Positions 29,018 to 37,787 are shown, counted from the first letter of the stretch. The stretch: 64,000 nucleotides of DNA from Candidatus Phytoplasma pruni (GCF_001277135.1 NZ_LHCF01000002.1:1-64000), one strand, 5' to 3'. The notes: generated by a model not told the origin, from the letters alone. Translations and numbers: made by a program.

Positions 29018-30346
29018 TTAGAGACTTAAAATAGTTTGGATATTTTTTAAAACAGTTTCTTTCCCTAATAATTCTAAATAAATAGGTAAATGCGGGCCAT
29101 TCATTTGTAAAGTGGATGCTATACGAATTAAAATAAATAAATTTTTACCTTTTAAAGAGGATCGTTGTTCTAATATAGTAATACTTTCTTTGATGTTAAC
29201 AGAATCAAAATTTTCTAACTTATATAATATATTATATAAAATTTGCACCAAGTTAAAACCTTTATTTTCTTTAATAAAGGTTAAAAATTCTTCTTTAACT
29301 TCTTTCGGTTCTACAAAAAAGCTTTGGTATAAGCGTACTGTTTCTGCTAGATAACTAATTCTACTTTGAAATAAAGACACTATTTTGGTTAATTTCTCCT
29401 GAGAAATAACAATCTTGGCTTGGTTAAAAAAAACGGCTGTTTGAGAAACTAAATCCACAAGAGGCATTTTTTTCAAATATTGGCTATTAATAAAGGATAA
29501 TTTGGGTACATCAAAAATAGCGGGCGCTTTAATAAAGCGTGTTTTATCAAATAAAGACACCATTTCTTCTAAAGAAAAAATAGTTTTATTACTTTTAGGG
29601 GCGAAACCTAAGAGAAACAAGAAATTAAATAAAGCTTCTGGAACATAACCTAAAATCATGTATTTTTCAATAAATTGAATTACATTCTTATCTCTTTTAC
29701 TGAGTTTCTTTTTCTGTTCGTTTAAAATTAAAGAAATATGCGCAAAAGTAGGTATTTCCCACCCAAAAGCTTGATAAATCATCATTTGTTTCGGAGTATT
29801 GGTAATATGTTCTTCACCGCGAAAAACATGAGAAATCGCCATTAAATGGTCATCTATTGCTACAGCATAATTATAAGTTGGATAACCATTTTCTTTCATA
29901 ATGATCCAGTCTTCGATTTCTTTACTGTCAAAAGATAAAGAACCTCGAATTAAATCTTTAAACTCATATTTGGTTTCAGCAGGAACTTTAAAACGTACTA
30001 CATATTTAGAATTATCGTTTTGGTATTCTTTGTAAGCCAGTTTTTTTTCTAACAATATTTGGGTATATTTTTGATAAAACGTTAATCTTTCGGATTGTCT
30101 ATAAGGTCCTAAGGATCCGCCAATATCAGGCCCTTCGGTCCATTTGATACCTAACCAATTTAACTGTTCTAATTGTTTTTTTTCACTGTCAGCGACGTTT
30201 CTCTCTAAATCAGTATCTTCAATTCTAATAATGAATTCACCTTGATAACGCGCAGCGAATAAATAGTTAAATAAAGCGGTTCTAGCATTGCCGATATGTA
30301 AAAAACCGGTCGGACTTGGGGCGTAACGTACTCTTATTTTTTGCAT
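29018..30346 (-). CDS. gltX: glutamyl-tRNA synthetase
   Basis: GluRS, 442 residues, class I. It has the motif PTGFLHIGNARTALFN at the N-terminus and KLSKRDKNV (KMSKS loop) near residue 240. The C-terminal anticodon-binding region is a little short (usual length about 470-485). GAAGGAG precedes the ATG. It may charge both tRNA-Glu and tRNA-Gln if a GatCAB amidotransferase is present, which cannot be seen here. Confidence 0.96.
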   Translation of the reverse strand: MQKIRVRYAPSPTGFLHIGNARTALFNYLFAARYQGEFIIRIEDTDLERNVADSEKKQLEQLNWLGIKWTEGPDIGGSLGPYRQSERLTFYQKYTQILLEKKLAYKEYQNDNSKYVVRFKVPAETKYEFKDLIRGSLSFDSKEIEDWIIMKENGYPTYNYAVAIDDHLMAISHVFRGEEHITNTPKQMMIYQAFGWEIPTFAHISLILNEQKKKLSKRDKNVIQFIEKYMILGYVPEALFNFLFLLGFAPKSNKTIFSLEEMVSLFDKTRFIKAPAIFDVPKLSFINSQYLKKMPLVDLVSQTAVFFNQAKIVISQEKLTKIVSLFQSRISYLAETVRLYQSFFVEPKEVKEEFLTFIKENKGFNLVQILYNILYKLENFDSVNIKESITILEQRSSLKGKNLFILIRIASTLQMNGPHLPIYLELLGKETVLKNIQTILSL

Positions 30347-30413
30347 CTGCTTTCTCCTTCTAATAAGCTCATTATATAATAAATTATTTTAATAAAGTAT
30401 TTTAAAATTAAAA

Positions 30414-30437
30414 AAGAGCCTTTTTTAAAAGGCTCTT
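30414..30437 (-). terminator. rho-independent terminator after rpsI
   Basis: AAGAGCCTTTT and AAAAGGCTCTT form a perfect 11-bp stem with a 2-base loop, followed on the minus strand by a T run. It lies 33 bases past the rpsI stop and separates rplM-rpsI from gltX. Confidence 0.85.
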
Positions 30438-30469
30438 CATACTAGTGAAAAATATTATTAAGAAATAAA

Positions 30470-30868
30470 TTAACGTTTGGAAAATTGAGGTGCACGACGA
30501 GCTTTTTTTAAACCGTATTTTTTACGCTCAACACAACGTGAATCTCTAGTTAATAAACTAGCTTTTTTTAAAATAACTCTTAAATTAGGTTCAGCTTCTA
30601 ATAAAGTTCTAGCAATGCCTAAACGGATCGCTCCAGCTTGGGAAGTTATTCCGCCGCCGTAAACATTCGCAACCACATCATACTTTTCTAAAGTATTAGT
30701 TAATTTTAAGGGTTTTAAAGTTTCTAAACGAGTTTCTTGAGAAGGGACATAATTAGTAAAATCTCTTTTATTAATTTTAATTTGTCCTGTGCCAGAAATT
30801 AAAATAATTCTCGCTACAGAACTTTTACGTCTGCCTGTTCCAAAATATTGATTTTTCTTCATTTTCAT
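30470..30868 (-). CDS. rpsI: 30S ribosomal protein S9
   Basis: S9, 132 residues. It has the signature [19 protein letters not shown] and the C-terminal tail [12 protein letters not shown] that reaches the P-site tRNA. The start overlaps the rplM stop (TAATG), so translation is coupled. A second ATG two codons later is also possible. Confidence 0.97.
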   Translation of the reverse strand: MKMKKNQYFGTGRRKSSVARIILISGTGQIKINKRDFTNYVPSQETRLETLKPLKLTNTLEKYDVVANVYGGGITSQAGAIRLGIARTLLEAEPNLRVILKKASLLTRDSRCVERKKYGLKKARRAPQFSKR

Positions 30869-31341
30869 TATACCTCTAACACTTTAGGTTTTTGTGATTC
30901 GTGTCTATGCGATTCGTTGGCATAAACAAATAATTTTTTACGCATTTGGCGTCCAAGTTTAGTATGCGGTAACATGCCGAAAACAGCTTTCTCAACAATT
31001 AAAGTAGGAGATTTTTTCAACATATCAGAAACCATTACTTTAGTTAAACCGCCTGGATAACCTGAATGTCTGTAATAGGTTTTTTGTTCCCATTTTTTAC
31101 CTGTTAAATGGATTTTAGAAGCATTGATAACTGCTACATAATCGCCATTATCAATATGAGGAGTATAATGAGTTTTACCTTTGCCTTTTAAAACAGAAGC
31201 TACTTTAGTTGCTAAACGTCCTAAAGTTTTTCCTTCAGCGTCTACTATATACCATTTTCTTGTCGCCATTTGATTGTTAACGCTAATAGTTTTATTATTT
31301 AACTTTAATTCTTGTTTTTGTTCTACGTTTATGTTATTCAT
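30868..31341 (-). CDS. rplM: 50S ribosomal protein L13
   Basis: L13. The conserved body starts [20 protein letters not shown] and ends [11 protein letters not shown]. Three in-frame ATGs are possible: 31395 (no ribosome site, far too long), 31341 (AGGAG about 14 bases upstream, 157 residues) and 31269 (133 residues, no ribosome site). L13 is normally 142-150 residues with 10-20 residues before the RKW motif, so 31341 is chosen. A consensus promoter lies at 31434-31462. It forms an operon with rpsI. Confidence 0.93.
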   Translation of the reverse strand: MNNINVEQKQELKLNNKTISVNNQMATRKWYIVDAEGKTLGRLATKVASVLKGKGKTHYTPHIDNGDYVAVINASKIHLTGKKWEQKTYYRHSGYPGGLTKVMVSDMLKKSPTLIVEKAVFGMLPHTKLGRQMRKKLFVYANESHRHESQKPKVLEV

Positions 31342-31433
31342 GAATAATAATGTTGCTCCTAGAAATATTTTATATTTTAAAATTTTTTCATCCAAATTTT
31401 AAAATTGCGCAAAATGATTAAATGTACTTACTA

Positions 31434-31462
31434 ATTATAATACATTGCTGCCAAAATGTCAA
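31434..31462 (-). promoter_or_regulatory. consensus sigma70 promoter of rplM-rpsI
   Basis: On the minus strand perfect TTGACA (31457-31462) and TATAAT (31434-31439) boxes are separated by 17 bases. This is one of the two best promoters in the window and is placed right for rplM. Confidence 0.85.
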
Positions 31463-31485
31463 CTTGCTTTGTAAAAAAAATCAAA

Positions 31486-31565
31486 TAAAAACAAAAAATA
31501 ATATTAAAAAGAAACAATTATTTCTTAAAAACATCAAAAATAATTAATTTTATTTTTTGTTTTTA
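31486..31565. repeat. 16-bp perfect inverted repeat between rplM and the tRNA genes
   Basis: TAAAAACAAAAAATAA (31486-31501) and its exact reverse complement (31550-31565) flank 48 bases of A+T-rich DNA. It lies downstream of tRNA-Gly (minus strand) and upstream of the rplM promoter. It could end the tRNA transcript, but the loop is long for a terminator. Confidence 0.55.
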
Positions 31566-31581
31566 TTGGAATAAATCGATG

Positions 31582-31657
31582 TGGAGCGAATGATGGGAAT
31601 CGAACCCACATCTCTAGCTTGGAAGGCTAGGGTAATAGCCATTATACGACATTCGCC
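31582..31657 (-). tRNA. tRNA-Gly (TCC)
   Basis: A full cloverleaf of 76 bases with encoded CCA. The acceptor stem GGCGAAT pairs with ATTCGCT (one wobble), the anticodon loop is CTTCCAA (anticodon TCC) and the T loop is GGGTTCGATTCCC. It is last in a four-tRNA cluster read on the minus strand. Confidence 0.97.
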
Positions 31658-31667
31658 TTTGTTTTAA

Positions 31668-31745
31668 TGGTCGGGAAGACAGGATTTGAACCCGCGACCT
31701 CCTGGTCCCAAACCAGGCGCTCTACCAAGCTAAGCTACTTCCCGC
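31668..31745 (-). tRNA. tRNA-Pro (TGG)
   Basis: A cloverleaf of about 78 bases with encoded CCA. The anticodon stem-loop is CCTGG-TTTGGGA-CCAGG (anticodon TGG), and the acceptor CGGGAAG/CTTCCCG is fully paired. It lies 10 bases from tRNA-Gly. Confidence 0.97.
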
Positions 31746-31772
31746 TTTAAAATTGTATATTTAAAATTAAAA

Positions 31773-31849
31773 TGGCACACTCAAGAGGACTCGAACCCCT
31801 AACCTTCTGATCCGTAGTCAGATGCTCTATCCAATTGAGCTATGAGTGC
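31773..31849 (-). tRNA. tRNA-Arg (ACG)
   Basis: A cloverleaf of 77 bases with encoded CCA. The anticodon stem-loop is TCTGA-CTACGGA-TCAGA (anticodon ACG, normally edited to ICG by TadA). The acceptor is GCACTCA paired with TGAGTGT (one wobble). Confidence 0.96.
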
Positions 31850-31860
31850 CTATATCAATT

Positions 31861-31879
31861 ATTGAGCTATGAGTTGCTT
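31861..31879 (-). repeat. partial duplicate of the tRNA-Arg 5' half
   Basis: The 14-mer ATTGAGCTATGAGT found inside tRNA-Arg (D-arm to acceptor, about 31834-31847) is repeated at 31861-31874, just upstream of that gene, followed by TGC with one extra T. It is too short to fold into a tRNA and looks like a small tandem duplication or recombination scar. Confidence 0.55.
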
Positions 31880-31901
31880 TTTAAGTTGTTTTATTTAAAA
31901 T

Positions 31902-31977
31902 TGGTGACCCGTACGGGATTCGAACCCGTGAATGCATGCGTGAAAGGCATGTGAGTTAACCGTTTCTCCAACGGGCC
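31902..31977 (-). tRNA. tRNA-Glu (TTC)
   Basis: A cloverleaf of 76 bases with encoded CCA. The anticodon stem-loop is CATGC-CTTTCAC-GCATG (anticodon TTC). The acceptor GGCCCGT pairs with ACGGGTC (one wobble). It is the first gene of the cluster on the minus strand. Confidence 0.97.
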
Positions 31978-32328
31978 ATATTTGCATAATTTAAATCTTA
32001 AAAAATAAAATAGTGCGAAATACAATAGTAAAAATAAATTTTATTAACAAGAAATATTAATAGGATATTTTTAAATTAATGTCTTCTCAAAATGAATTAA
32101 TTAATTTAAAATAACTTTTATTTTTTAACCGTTTAAGATTTTAACAATATTTTTGAATAAAGTCAATCTTTTTTATTAATTTTTTTGAAAAAAACAATAG
32201 AAAGCAAACATTAAATATTTATTCTGTAAATAAATATTGGAAAATGTTATTTTTTTTATTATTGACTATTTCATTATAATATAAAAAACTTTTGATTAAA
32301 CAAAAAAGAAAAAATTTTGACAATAAAC
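31978..32328. other. A+T-rich gap with no gene
   Basis: This stretch lies between the tRNA cluster and the remnant region. I see no coding frame with homology. The minus strand has a weak promoter-like pair (TTGTTA, 17 bases, TATTGT) that could serve the tRNA cluster, and the plus strand has a TATAAT at 32275-32280 without a good -35. Confidence 0.5.
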
Positions 32329-32352
32329 AAAGACTAAGTCAAAATAGTCTTT
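32329..32352 (+). terminator. terminator-like hairpin
   Basis: AAAGACTA and TAGTCTTT form an 8-bp stem with an 8-base loop, followed by three more T on the plus strand. No plus-strand gene precedes it. It could end a short transcript from the TATAAT at 32275, or be a relic. Confidence 0.5.
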
Positions 32353-32415
32353 TTTGATTATAAAAAATAGCAATTATTTCTTAATTAAAATATTAACTTA
32401 TCCTTTTGCGCGAAG

Positions 32416-32676
32416 ATGTTTTTTTAATAATATTCACAAACTTCATCTGTTTGACAATTTTCTGTTTGTTGTTCTTGATTGTTTTGGCAACCGCAACCTT
32501 ATTCTTTATTGTTCATTTTTTCTTCGTGGTTATTCGGAATCGAACAAAAAGAAATTATTAATACTAAAAAACCTCAATTAACATTAATTTGTGATTACGA
32601 ATTAGTCGATTCCCAAGGTAAAACTTATGATAATGGCCTTCAAACTGTTGAAAAAAACATCTCTAATTTAGCATAA
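32416..32676 (+). pseudogene. decayed small membrane/secreted protein gene
   Basis: Three reading frames each carry part of a plausible protein. An ATG at 32416 and a T run lead into a strongly hydrophobic segment (CLTIFCLLFLIVLATATLFF, in a shifted frame). A hydrophilic end in another frame, QLTLICDYELVDSQGKTYDN and onward, stops at 32676. A perfect terminator follows at 32687-32715. The pattern is that of a gene broken by frameshifts. I do not recognise the family; phytoplasma mobile units carry many small proteins of this size. Confidence 0.4.
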
Positions 32677-32686
32677 TAAAAAAACT

Positions 32687-32715
32687 AAAAGAACAAGGAA
32701 ACTCCTTGTTCTTTT
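32687..32715 (+). terminator. rho-independent terminator
   Basis: AAAAGAACAAGGA and TCCTTGTTCTTTT form a perfect 13-bp stem with a 3-base loop, followed by more T. It lies 11 bases after the broken small gene. Confidence 0.85.
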
Positions 32716-32736
32716 TTTTAAAAAAGGAAATAAAAT

Positions 32737-33374
32737 ATGATTATTAAAAACAAACCAAAGCAAATTTTTAATTTAACTAAATTAATGATATTCATAATAA
32801 TATCAATTATTTTATGTTTAGAAAGTTATGTTTGGATTCATCATCAAACTTTAATGGAAATTGAAAAAAATCTCACAACAAATCATAAACAATTAGAAAC
32901 CCAAAATAAAAATCTCCAAAAAATAACAACCACTAATTTACAACAATTAATAATCAAGAATAATCAAATTTTCATTCTTCTAATAACCAACAATTCCCTT
33001 CTTTCAACCAATTAATCAGGTTCAAAGAAGAAAAACAAGCCGTTGATGGTTTCATTGATTATCTAAATAACAAATCTAATTATGAAAACATCGGTGTAAT
33101 TGAAACGCCCTTAGGCATCTTAATGTATGGAATCCCTGGTACAAGTAAAACAACCTTAGTTAGAGACTTTGCCAAAGAAAATAATCTCCCCTTCACTTTA
33201 GAAGCTGGTTCAGAAATTGCCAATGTGGTAAACCAATTCAAAACCGAAATGACATCATTTGAAAATGACCCTGAACATCCTATCTTTATTATTGGAGCAA
33301 CGGCGATGATTACCTTTCTTACACTTCTAAGAATGCCTTCTCCGTATAATACTAATCTGCATCGCTACCTCTGA
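32737..33374 (+). pseudogene. AAA+ ATPase (FtsH-related, mobile-unit type), frameshifted and truncated
   Basis: The first frame (to 33015) has an N-terminal membrane helix (LMIFIIISIILCLESYVWI) and a coiled-coil-like stretch. After a frameshift near 32965 the second frame reads FNQLIRFKEEKQAVDGFIDY and on to a Walker A region GIPGTSKTTLVRDFAKE. The canonical GxxGxGKT Gly before Lys is Ser here. The similarity fades before Walker B and the sensor motifs, and the frame stops at 33374. Full FtsH-like ATPases are several hundred residues, so this copy is dead. Such ATPases are common in phytoplasma mobile units. Confidence 0.75.
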
Positions 33375-33571
33375 ATTTAATCTTTTATTTTTTTAAAATT
33401 TTATAATTAAATTATAACTTAAATAAAGTGGTTTGTCAATCGTTTTTTTAAAGAAAATAAGAGATTTGTTAAAAACTTGGTTATGAGGGAGGATGAGAAG
33501 AGGGTGAGAAAGGATATAACTTTTTAAATCTTTGTTATATAGGTTCTTTTCTTGCTTATCTGATAGTATTA

Positions 33572-33730
33572 TTATTGTTCTGGAACTAATTTATAATTAA
33601 TAATACATTTAATTTTGTTTTTGGAAACAGATTCTTTGAATAATTGTAATTTGTCATTATTATCTAATTTATCAACTTTTAATTGAATTTTATTATACAC
33701 TGTAAATTTTTTATTTTGATCTTTTTTCAT
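33572..33730 (-). CDS. small hypothetical protein or gene fragment
   Basis: An open frame of 52 residues starts MKKDQNKKFTVYNKIQLKVD and ends IKCIINYKLVPEQ. It is hydrophilic and lysine-rich with no signal peptide, and no clear ribosome site lies before the ATG. It sits among remnants, so it may be a fragment of a larger gene. The rest of 33375-33840 shows no other gene. Confidence 0.3.
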   Translation of the reverse strand: MKKDQNKKFTVYNKIQLKVDKLDNNDKLQLFKESVSKNKIKCIINYKLVPEQ

Positions 33731-33795
33731 TATTTTTAGTTTATTTAATATTATATATATTTTTATTGTTTTTACAATCTTCTTAAGTTAATAAA

Positions 33796-33821
33796 AAAGA
33801 CCTCATTCAAATAAGGTCTTT
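33796..33821 (-). terminator. rho-independent terminator
   Basis: AAAGACCT and AGGTCTTT form an 8-bp stem with a 10-base loop. On the minus strand it is followed by a T run. It lies 19 bases after the final stop of the DUF2963-like pseudogene, so the gene's original 3' end is preserved. Confidence 0.7.
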
Positions 33822-33840
33822 AAGGCGAAAACAATGTTCT

Positions 33841-34515
33841 TTAATGATCAATGATTTCTTTCGCTGAATCATCAGAATTATAATAAATAGTTCTTTTTAA
33901 TTTTTCGTTTTCAAGGTCGTATTCTTACACCATATTTCTTTTGTTATCTTGGATATTATAGTAAGTTTTTTTAATCATTTTACCATTATTAGGGTGAAAT
34001 TCAATGTCATAAAAACGACCAAACAAGCCTTTAAATATTTAGATAGGTGGTCGGTAAGTTTCATTGGAAAAAGTCATCTTTTCAGATATAGCGGGCGGTG
34101 GTGTAGTGTCTAAATAATCTAATTTCCATTGAAAATCTTTTAAAACCATTGAAGTACCTAAATTAATATTATCCAAAAACCATTCATCATTGATAAAACC
34201 TTTTTTATATTTGTATTGATGTTTATTTCCTTCGCTATTGTAAAGGGTTTGACTTTCTCTATATAATTTTTTTCTGATTTCTCTGCCTTTATATTCTCCT
34301 TGTTTGATATAATATTGTTTTTTCCATTCTTTTAAATCGTTGTCGTAATCATCTTTATTTTCATATTTTTCATGAGTTCCAATATTGTTTTTCGGAGGTA
34401 ATTTTCGGGGCGTCTGATAAAACATAATTAGCCCTAAAATAAAACATAATATCAATATGGAAGATATTATAGCGGTTATAATGCATTTTTTTAGTTGTCG
34501 CCAATTTTTTGAGTT
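33841..34515 (-). pseudogene. DUF2963-like phytoplasma protein, two in-frame stops
   Basis: One frame is open for 225 codons except for two TAA codons. It has an N-terminal membrane segment (IIISSILILCFILGLIMF-type) and a lysine-rich middle. The C-terminal repeats are of the form EFHPNNGKMIKKTYYNIQDN and EYDLENEKLKRTIYYNSDD, which resemble the tandem EYD-(P)-TGKLIKKTYY units of the Mollicutes DUF2963 family found in phytoplasma mobile units. The longest uninterrupted part is 34039-34455. No proper start codon with a ribosome site was found at the 5' end. The stops sit exactly in frame, so the decay is recent. Confidence 0.65.
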
Positions 34516-35251
34516 TTATCTTTTCTTTCTTTGATTGTTGTTGTAGCAAAAGTATAATTAATAGATTCTTAATGTATGCTTAAAAATGATTTGCTTTTTT
34601 TATTTATGTCTCTATTATACGTTTGTTTTGCAATAGTTTGAGGGCAAAAATTAATCTTTTTAAACAAACGCAAAAATTCATAACATAAAAAAACATAAAA
34701 TGAAGACAATATCGTTGATTTATGCATTTCTCTGTGAATATATTAATGACCTAATTTCTTTCATTATGACAAGAACAGGATTTATTTATCTTCTCTATGA
34801 TAAACTCCACAGACATTTGTTAAGTTAATTCGTTAAAAATAACTTGACAATTATATATAAAATAACTTATAATTAAAGTGAATTATATTTATTTGTTTGT
34901 AAAAAAGTTTTTACATTTTTCTTAATTTTTAATGATTATTAAAATTTTTAAATAGGTAGTTAATGAAATCTTATTATTAATATTAGTTTTTAAAATCTTA
35001 AGATCGATAAAATAACGTATTTATCTTATATTTTGTATGAACGAAAACTTTTATCTTTTTTAGTTTTATTTTCTTTTTTATCTATTTATGCATTATTTTA
35101 ATAATTATTGATAAAATGATTCTTTTCCATGTAAACATTATAATTTGATTTGAATAAAAAATATGATTTGATGATTTTATTAATATTCTGACAAAGAATT
35201 AAAACAATTTTTAAAATATTAATAATTATTTTATTGGCGGGAGCTAAAAAA
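34516..35251. other. long gap with one strong promoter
   Basis: This 736-base A+T-rich gap separates the minus-strand half of the window from the plus-strand half. It holds the consensus promoter at 34844-34873 and, 25 bases downstream of it, a short A/T hairpin (TGTAAAAA/TTTTTACA, 34898-34915). An open frame of 42 codons from 34696 has no ribosome site and no recognisable product. No T-box or other riboswitch motif was seen in the asnS leader. Confidence 0.5.
34844..34873 (+). promoter_or_regulatory. consensus sigma70 promoter upstream of asnS
   Basis: Perfect TTGACA (34844-34849) and TATAAT (34868-34873) boxes are separated by 18 bases. It should start the asnS transcript and possibly the sugar transporter behind it, with a leader of about 370 bases. 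Confidence 0.75.
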
Positions 35252-36646
35252 ATGTGTTCTGTTAAAGATATTTATACCGATTACGCTCTTTATTTAAACA
35301 AAAAGATCACCATTAATGGTTGGATAAAAAACGGTCGTTTTCAAAAAAAATTTGTTTTTATTGATGTAAATGATGGCACTTTTGTAGATGACTTGCAAAT
35401 AGTTTTAAAAGAATCTGAAGGGATTGATTTAAACAAGATTAAAGACTATTTGACGATAGGAACTGCTGTAAAAGCGGAAGGTGTTTTGGTCGCTACTCCT
35501 CAAGCTAAAAAACCTTTTGAATTGTTAGTTTCTCAAATACATATTTTAGGCAATAGTTCTTATGAGTATCCTATTCAACCTAAAAAACATTCTAAAGAGT
35601 TTTTACGCACAGTGGCTCATCTCAGATTAAGAACTAATCTCTTTGGGGTAGTTTTTCGCCTTCGTAACACAGTTTCTATGGCTATTCATCATTTTTTTCA
35701 ACAAGAAGGATTTATTAACGTGCATACACCCATCTTAACTGGTAGCGATGGCGAAGGAGCGGGTCAATTATTTCAAGTTACAACCTTGGATTTAAACAAA
35801 GCCCCTTTAAACGCCAATAAACAAATCGATTATAAACAAGATTTTTTCGGACAACCGGCTTATTTAACTGTAACGGGTCAATTAGAAGCTGAAGCTTTCG
35901 CGACCGCTTTTAGTAAAGTTTATACTTTTTCCCCTACTTTTAGAGCGGAAAATTCTCATACTCAACGACATATGTCTGAATTTTGGATGGTAGAGCCAGA
36001 AATGGCTTTTTATGATTTAGGACAGAATATAGCAATGGCTCAAAAAATGCTCCAAAGTGTGATTTCTTATTCTTTAGAAAAGAGTCAAAAAGATTTTGAA
36101 TTTTTAGATCAAAACGTCGAAAACGGTTTAATTCAAAGATTAACTACTATAGCTACTTTGGAAAAATTTCCACAAATAACGTACGAAAAAACAATTAATC
36201 TTTTATTAAAAAGTGAAGTAAATTTTGAACAAAAACCTTTTTATGGTGGCGATTTAGCTACAGAACATGAAAAATATTTAACGGATAAGGTTTTTAAAGC
36301 GCCTGTTTTTGTGATTAATTGGCCTAAAGAGATTAAAGCTTTTTACATGAAAAATAATCCTGATAATAAAACAGTGGCTGCTATGGATCTTTTAGTCCCT
36401 AAAATAGGTGAATTAATTGGTGGTTCACAAAGAGAAGAAAACTTAGAAGTTTTGGAAGCTAAAATAAAAGCTTTTAATATTTCCCAACAAGACTTAGAAT
36501 GGTATTTAGATCTACGTCGTTTCGGCACATGCGTTCATTCCGGTTTCGGCTTAGGTTTTGAAAGGCTAATGCTTTATTTAACTGGTTTAGACAATGTTAG
36601 AGATGTAATTGCTTTTCCAAGAGTACCGAATAATATTTCTTTTTAA
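35252..36646 (+). CDS. asnS: asparaginyl-tRNA synthetase
   Basis: AsnRS, 464 residues from the ATG at 35252. An upstream in-frame TTG at 35234 is ignored because GGGAG lies 8 bases before this ATG. It has an OB-fold anticodon domain (KKITINGWIKNGR) and class II motifs: motif 1 near FINVHTPILTGSDGEGAG, motif 2 FRAENSHTQRHMSEFWMVEPE, and motif 3 GFGLGFERLMLYLTG. The ending FPRVPNNISF separates it from AspRS, which is also in this window. Confidence 0.97.
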   Translation: MCSVKDIYTDYALYLNKKITINGWIKNGRFQKKFVFIDVNDGTFVDDLQIVLKESEGIDLNKIKDYLTIGTAVKAEGVLVATPQAKKPFELLVSQIHILGNSSYEYPIQPKKHSKEFLRTVAHLRLRTNLFGVVFRLRNTVSMAIHHFFQQEGFINVHTPILTGSDGEGAGQLFQVTTLDLNKAPLNANKQIDYKQDFFGQPAYLTVTGQLEAEAFATAFSKVYTFSPTFRAENSHTQRHMSEFWMVEPEMAFYDLGQNIAMAQKMLQSVISYSLEKSQKDFEFLDQNVENGLIQRLTTIATLEKFPQITYEKTINLLLKSEVNFEQKPFYGGDLATEHEKYLTDKVFKAPVFVINWPKEIKAFYMKNNPDNKTVAAMDLLVPKIGELIGGSQREENLEVLEAKIKAFNISQQDLEWYLDLRRFGTCVHSGFGLGFERLMLYLTGLDNVRDVIAFPRVPNNISF

Positions 36647-36692
36647 CTTTAATAAAAACAAAATCAAAAAAGGATACTAATAAAAAACGATC

Positions 36693-37787
36693 ATGGGAAT
36701 TATAATGAAAAATGTTTCCAAAATTTTTACAAATCAACAAACTAAAAAACAAACTTATGCAATTAAGGACTTAAATTTAGAAATTAAAAAAGGCGAATTA
36801 GTGAGTCTTTTAGGGCCTTCCGGTTGTGGTAAATCCACTATTCTTTATATGATTGCTGGACTTTTAAAAGTGAACGAAGGGGAAATTTTTTTTGGAGATC
36901 AAAATGTGACCCATCTTCCTCCTGAAAAAAGAGGAGTAGGTTTGGTCTTTCAAAATTACTCATTATACCCACATATGACAGTGAAACAAAATATTATGTT
37001 TCCTTTGCAAAATTTAAAAATGCCTAAAGAAGAAATACAAGAAGAAGTAGACAGAATAGCGGTTTTAACTTCTGTAGAAGAATATTTAGATAAAAAACCA
37101 GGAGAACTTTCTGGCGGTCAACAACAAAGAGTCGCTATCGCTCGTGCTTTGATTAAAAACCCTAAAGTACTGTTATTAGATGAACCTTTATCTAATTTAG
37201 ATACTAGATTACGTTTTCAATTGAGAGACGAAATTAGAAGAATACAAAAAAAGACCAAAATTACTGCTGTTTTTGTCACACACGATCAAGAAGAAGCGAT
37301 GTATATGAGTGATAAAATATATGTGATGAATAAAGGTTATATCCAACAAACAGATGTTCCTAGAGAAATTTACAACAATCCTGCCAATTTATTTGTAGCC
37401 TCTTTCTTAGGTGTTCCTCATATTAATATTTTTAACGGTACTATAAATAATGGTGAAGTTAAAGTTGGCGATACCGTACTTTTTAATAAATCAGAATTAA
37501 AAGGGCAAAAAAAAGACGTTCATATAGCTATCAGACCAGAAGGTTATATTTTAGATGAAAAAGGTCTTTTTGAAGTTCAAGGGATAGCGATTGAAAGTCT
37601 CGGCAGAGAAACTGTTTTATTAGCTAAAAAACCAGAATCTTTACATAAAATTTTTCAAATTATCATCCCTACTTATAAACAAAAAGAATTGGATTTCGCT
37701 CATATTAATAAAACCACCGTTCGTTTTAACATTATGGAACATAGATGCTTTGTTTTTGATCAAAATGATGGTAGTAGGATTTTATAA
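36693..37787 (+). CDS. ABC transporter ATPase, MalK/UgpC type (sugar import)
   Basis: This 364-residue ATPase has Walker A GPSGCGKST near residue 39, Q-loop VFQNYSLYPHMT, signature LSGGQQQRVAIARAL, Walker B VLLLDEPLSNLD, switch HDQEEA and a C-terminal TOBE/regulatory region. This is the MalK/UgpC/MsmK group of carbohydrate importers. It is followed directly by two permeases and a binding protein, so it forms a complete importer. A second ATG at 36705 is an alternative start. The sugar (maltose, trehalose, sucrose or glycerol phosphate) cannot be told from sequence. Confidence 0.93.
   Translation: MGIIMKNVSKIFTNQQTKKQTYAIKDLNLEIKKGELVSLLGPSGCGKSTILYMIAGLLKVNEGEIFFGDQNVTHLPPEKRGVGLVFQNYSLYPHMTVKQNIMFPLQNLKMPKEEIQEEVDRIAVLTSVEEYLDKKPGELSGGQQQRVAIARALIKNPKVLLLDEPLSNLDTRLRFQLRDEIRRIQKKTKITAVFVTHDQEEAMYMSDKIYVMNKGYIQQTDVPREIYNNPANLFVASFLGVPHINIFNGTINNGEVKVGDTVLFNKSELKGQKKDVHIAIRPEGYILDEKGLFEVQGIAIESLGRETVLLAKKPESLHKIFQIIIPTYKQKELDFAHINKTTVRFNIMEHRCFVFDQNDGSRIL

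Noticed and set aside
32275-32352. Small RNA gene from TATAAT to the terminator
   Set aside because: No -35 box is visible and the interval is low-complexity A/T; only the terminator is listed.
34696-34824. 42-codon open frame on the plus strand
   Set aside because: No ribosome site, no promoter upstream and no resemblance to known proteins; probably chance.
34874-35251. T-box or other riboswitch in the long asnS leader
   Set aside because: No AGGGTGGNACCGCG T-box core or matching specifier/antiterminator structure was found.
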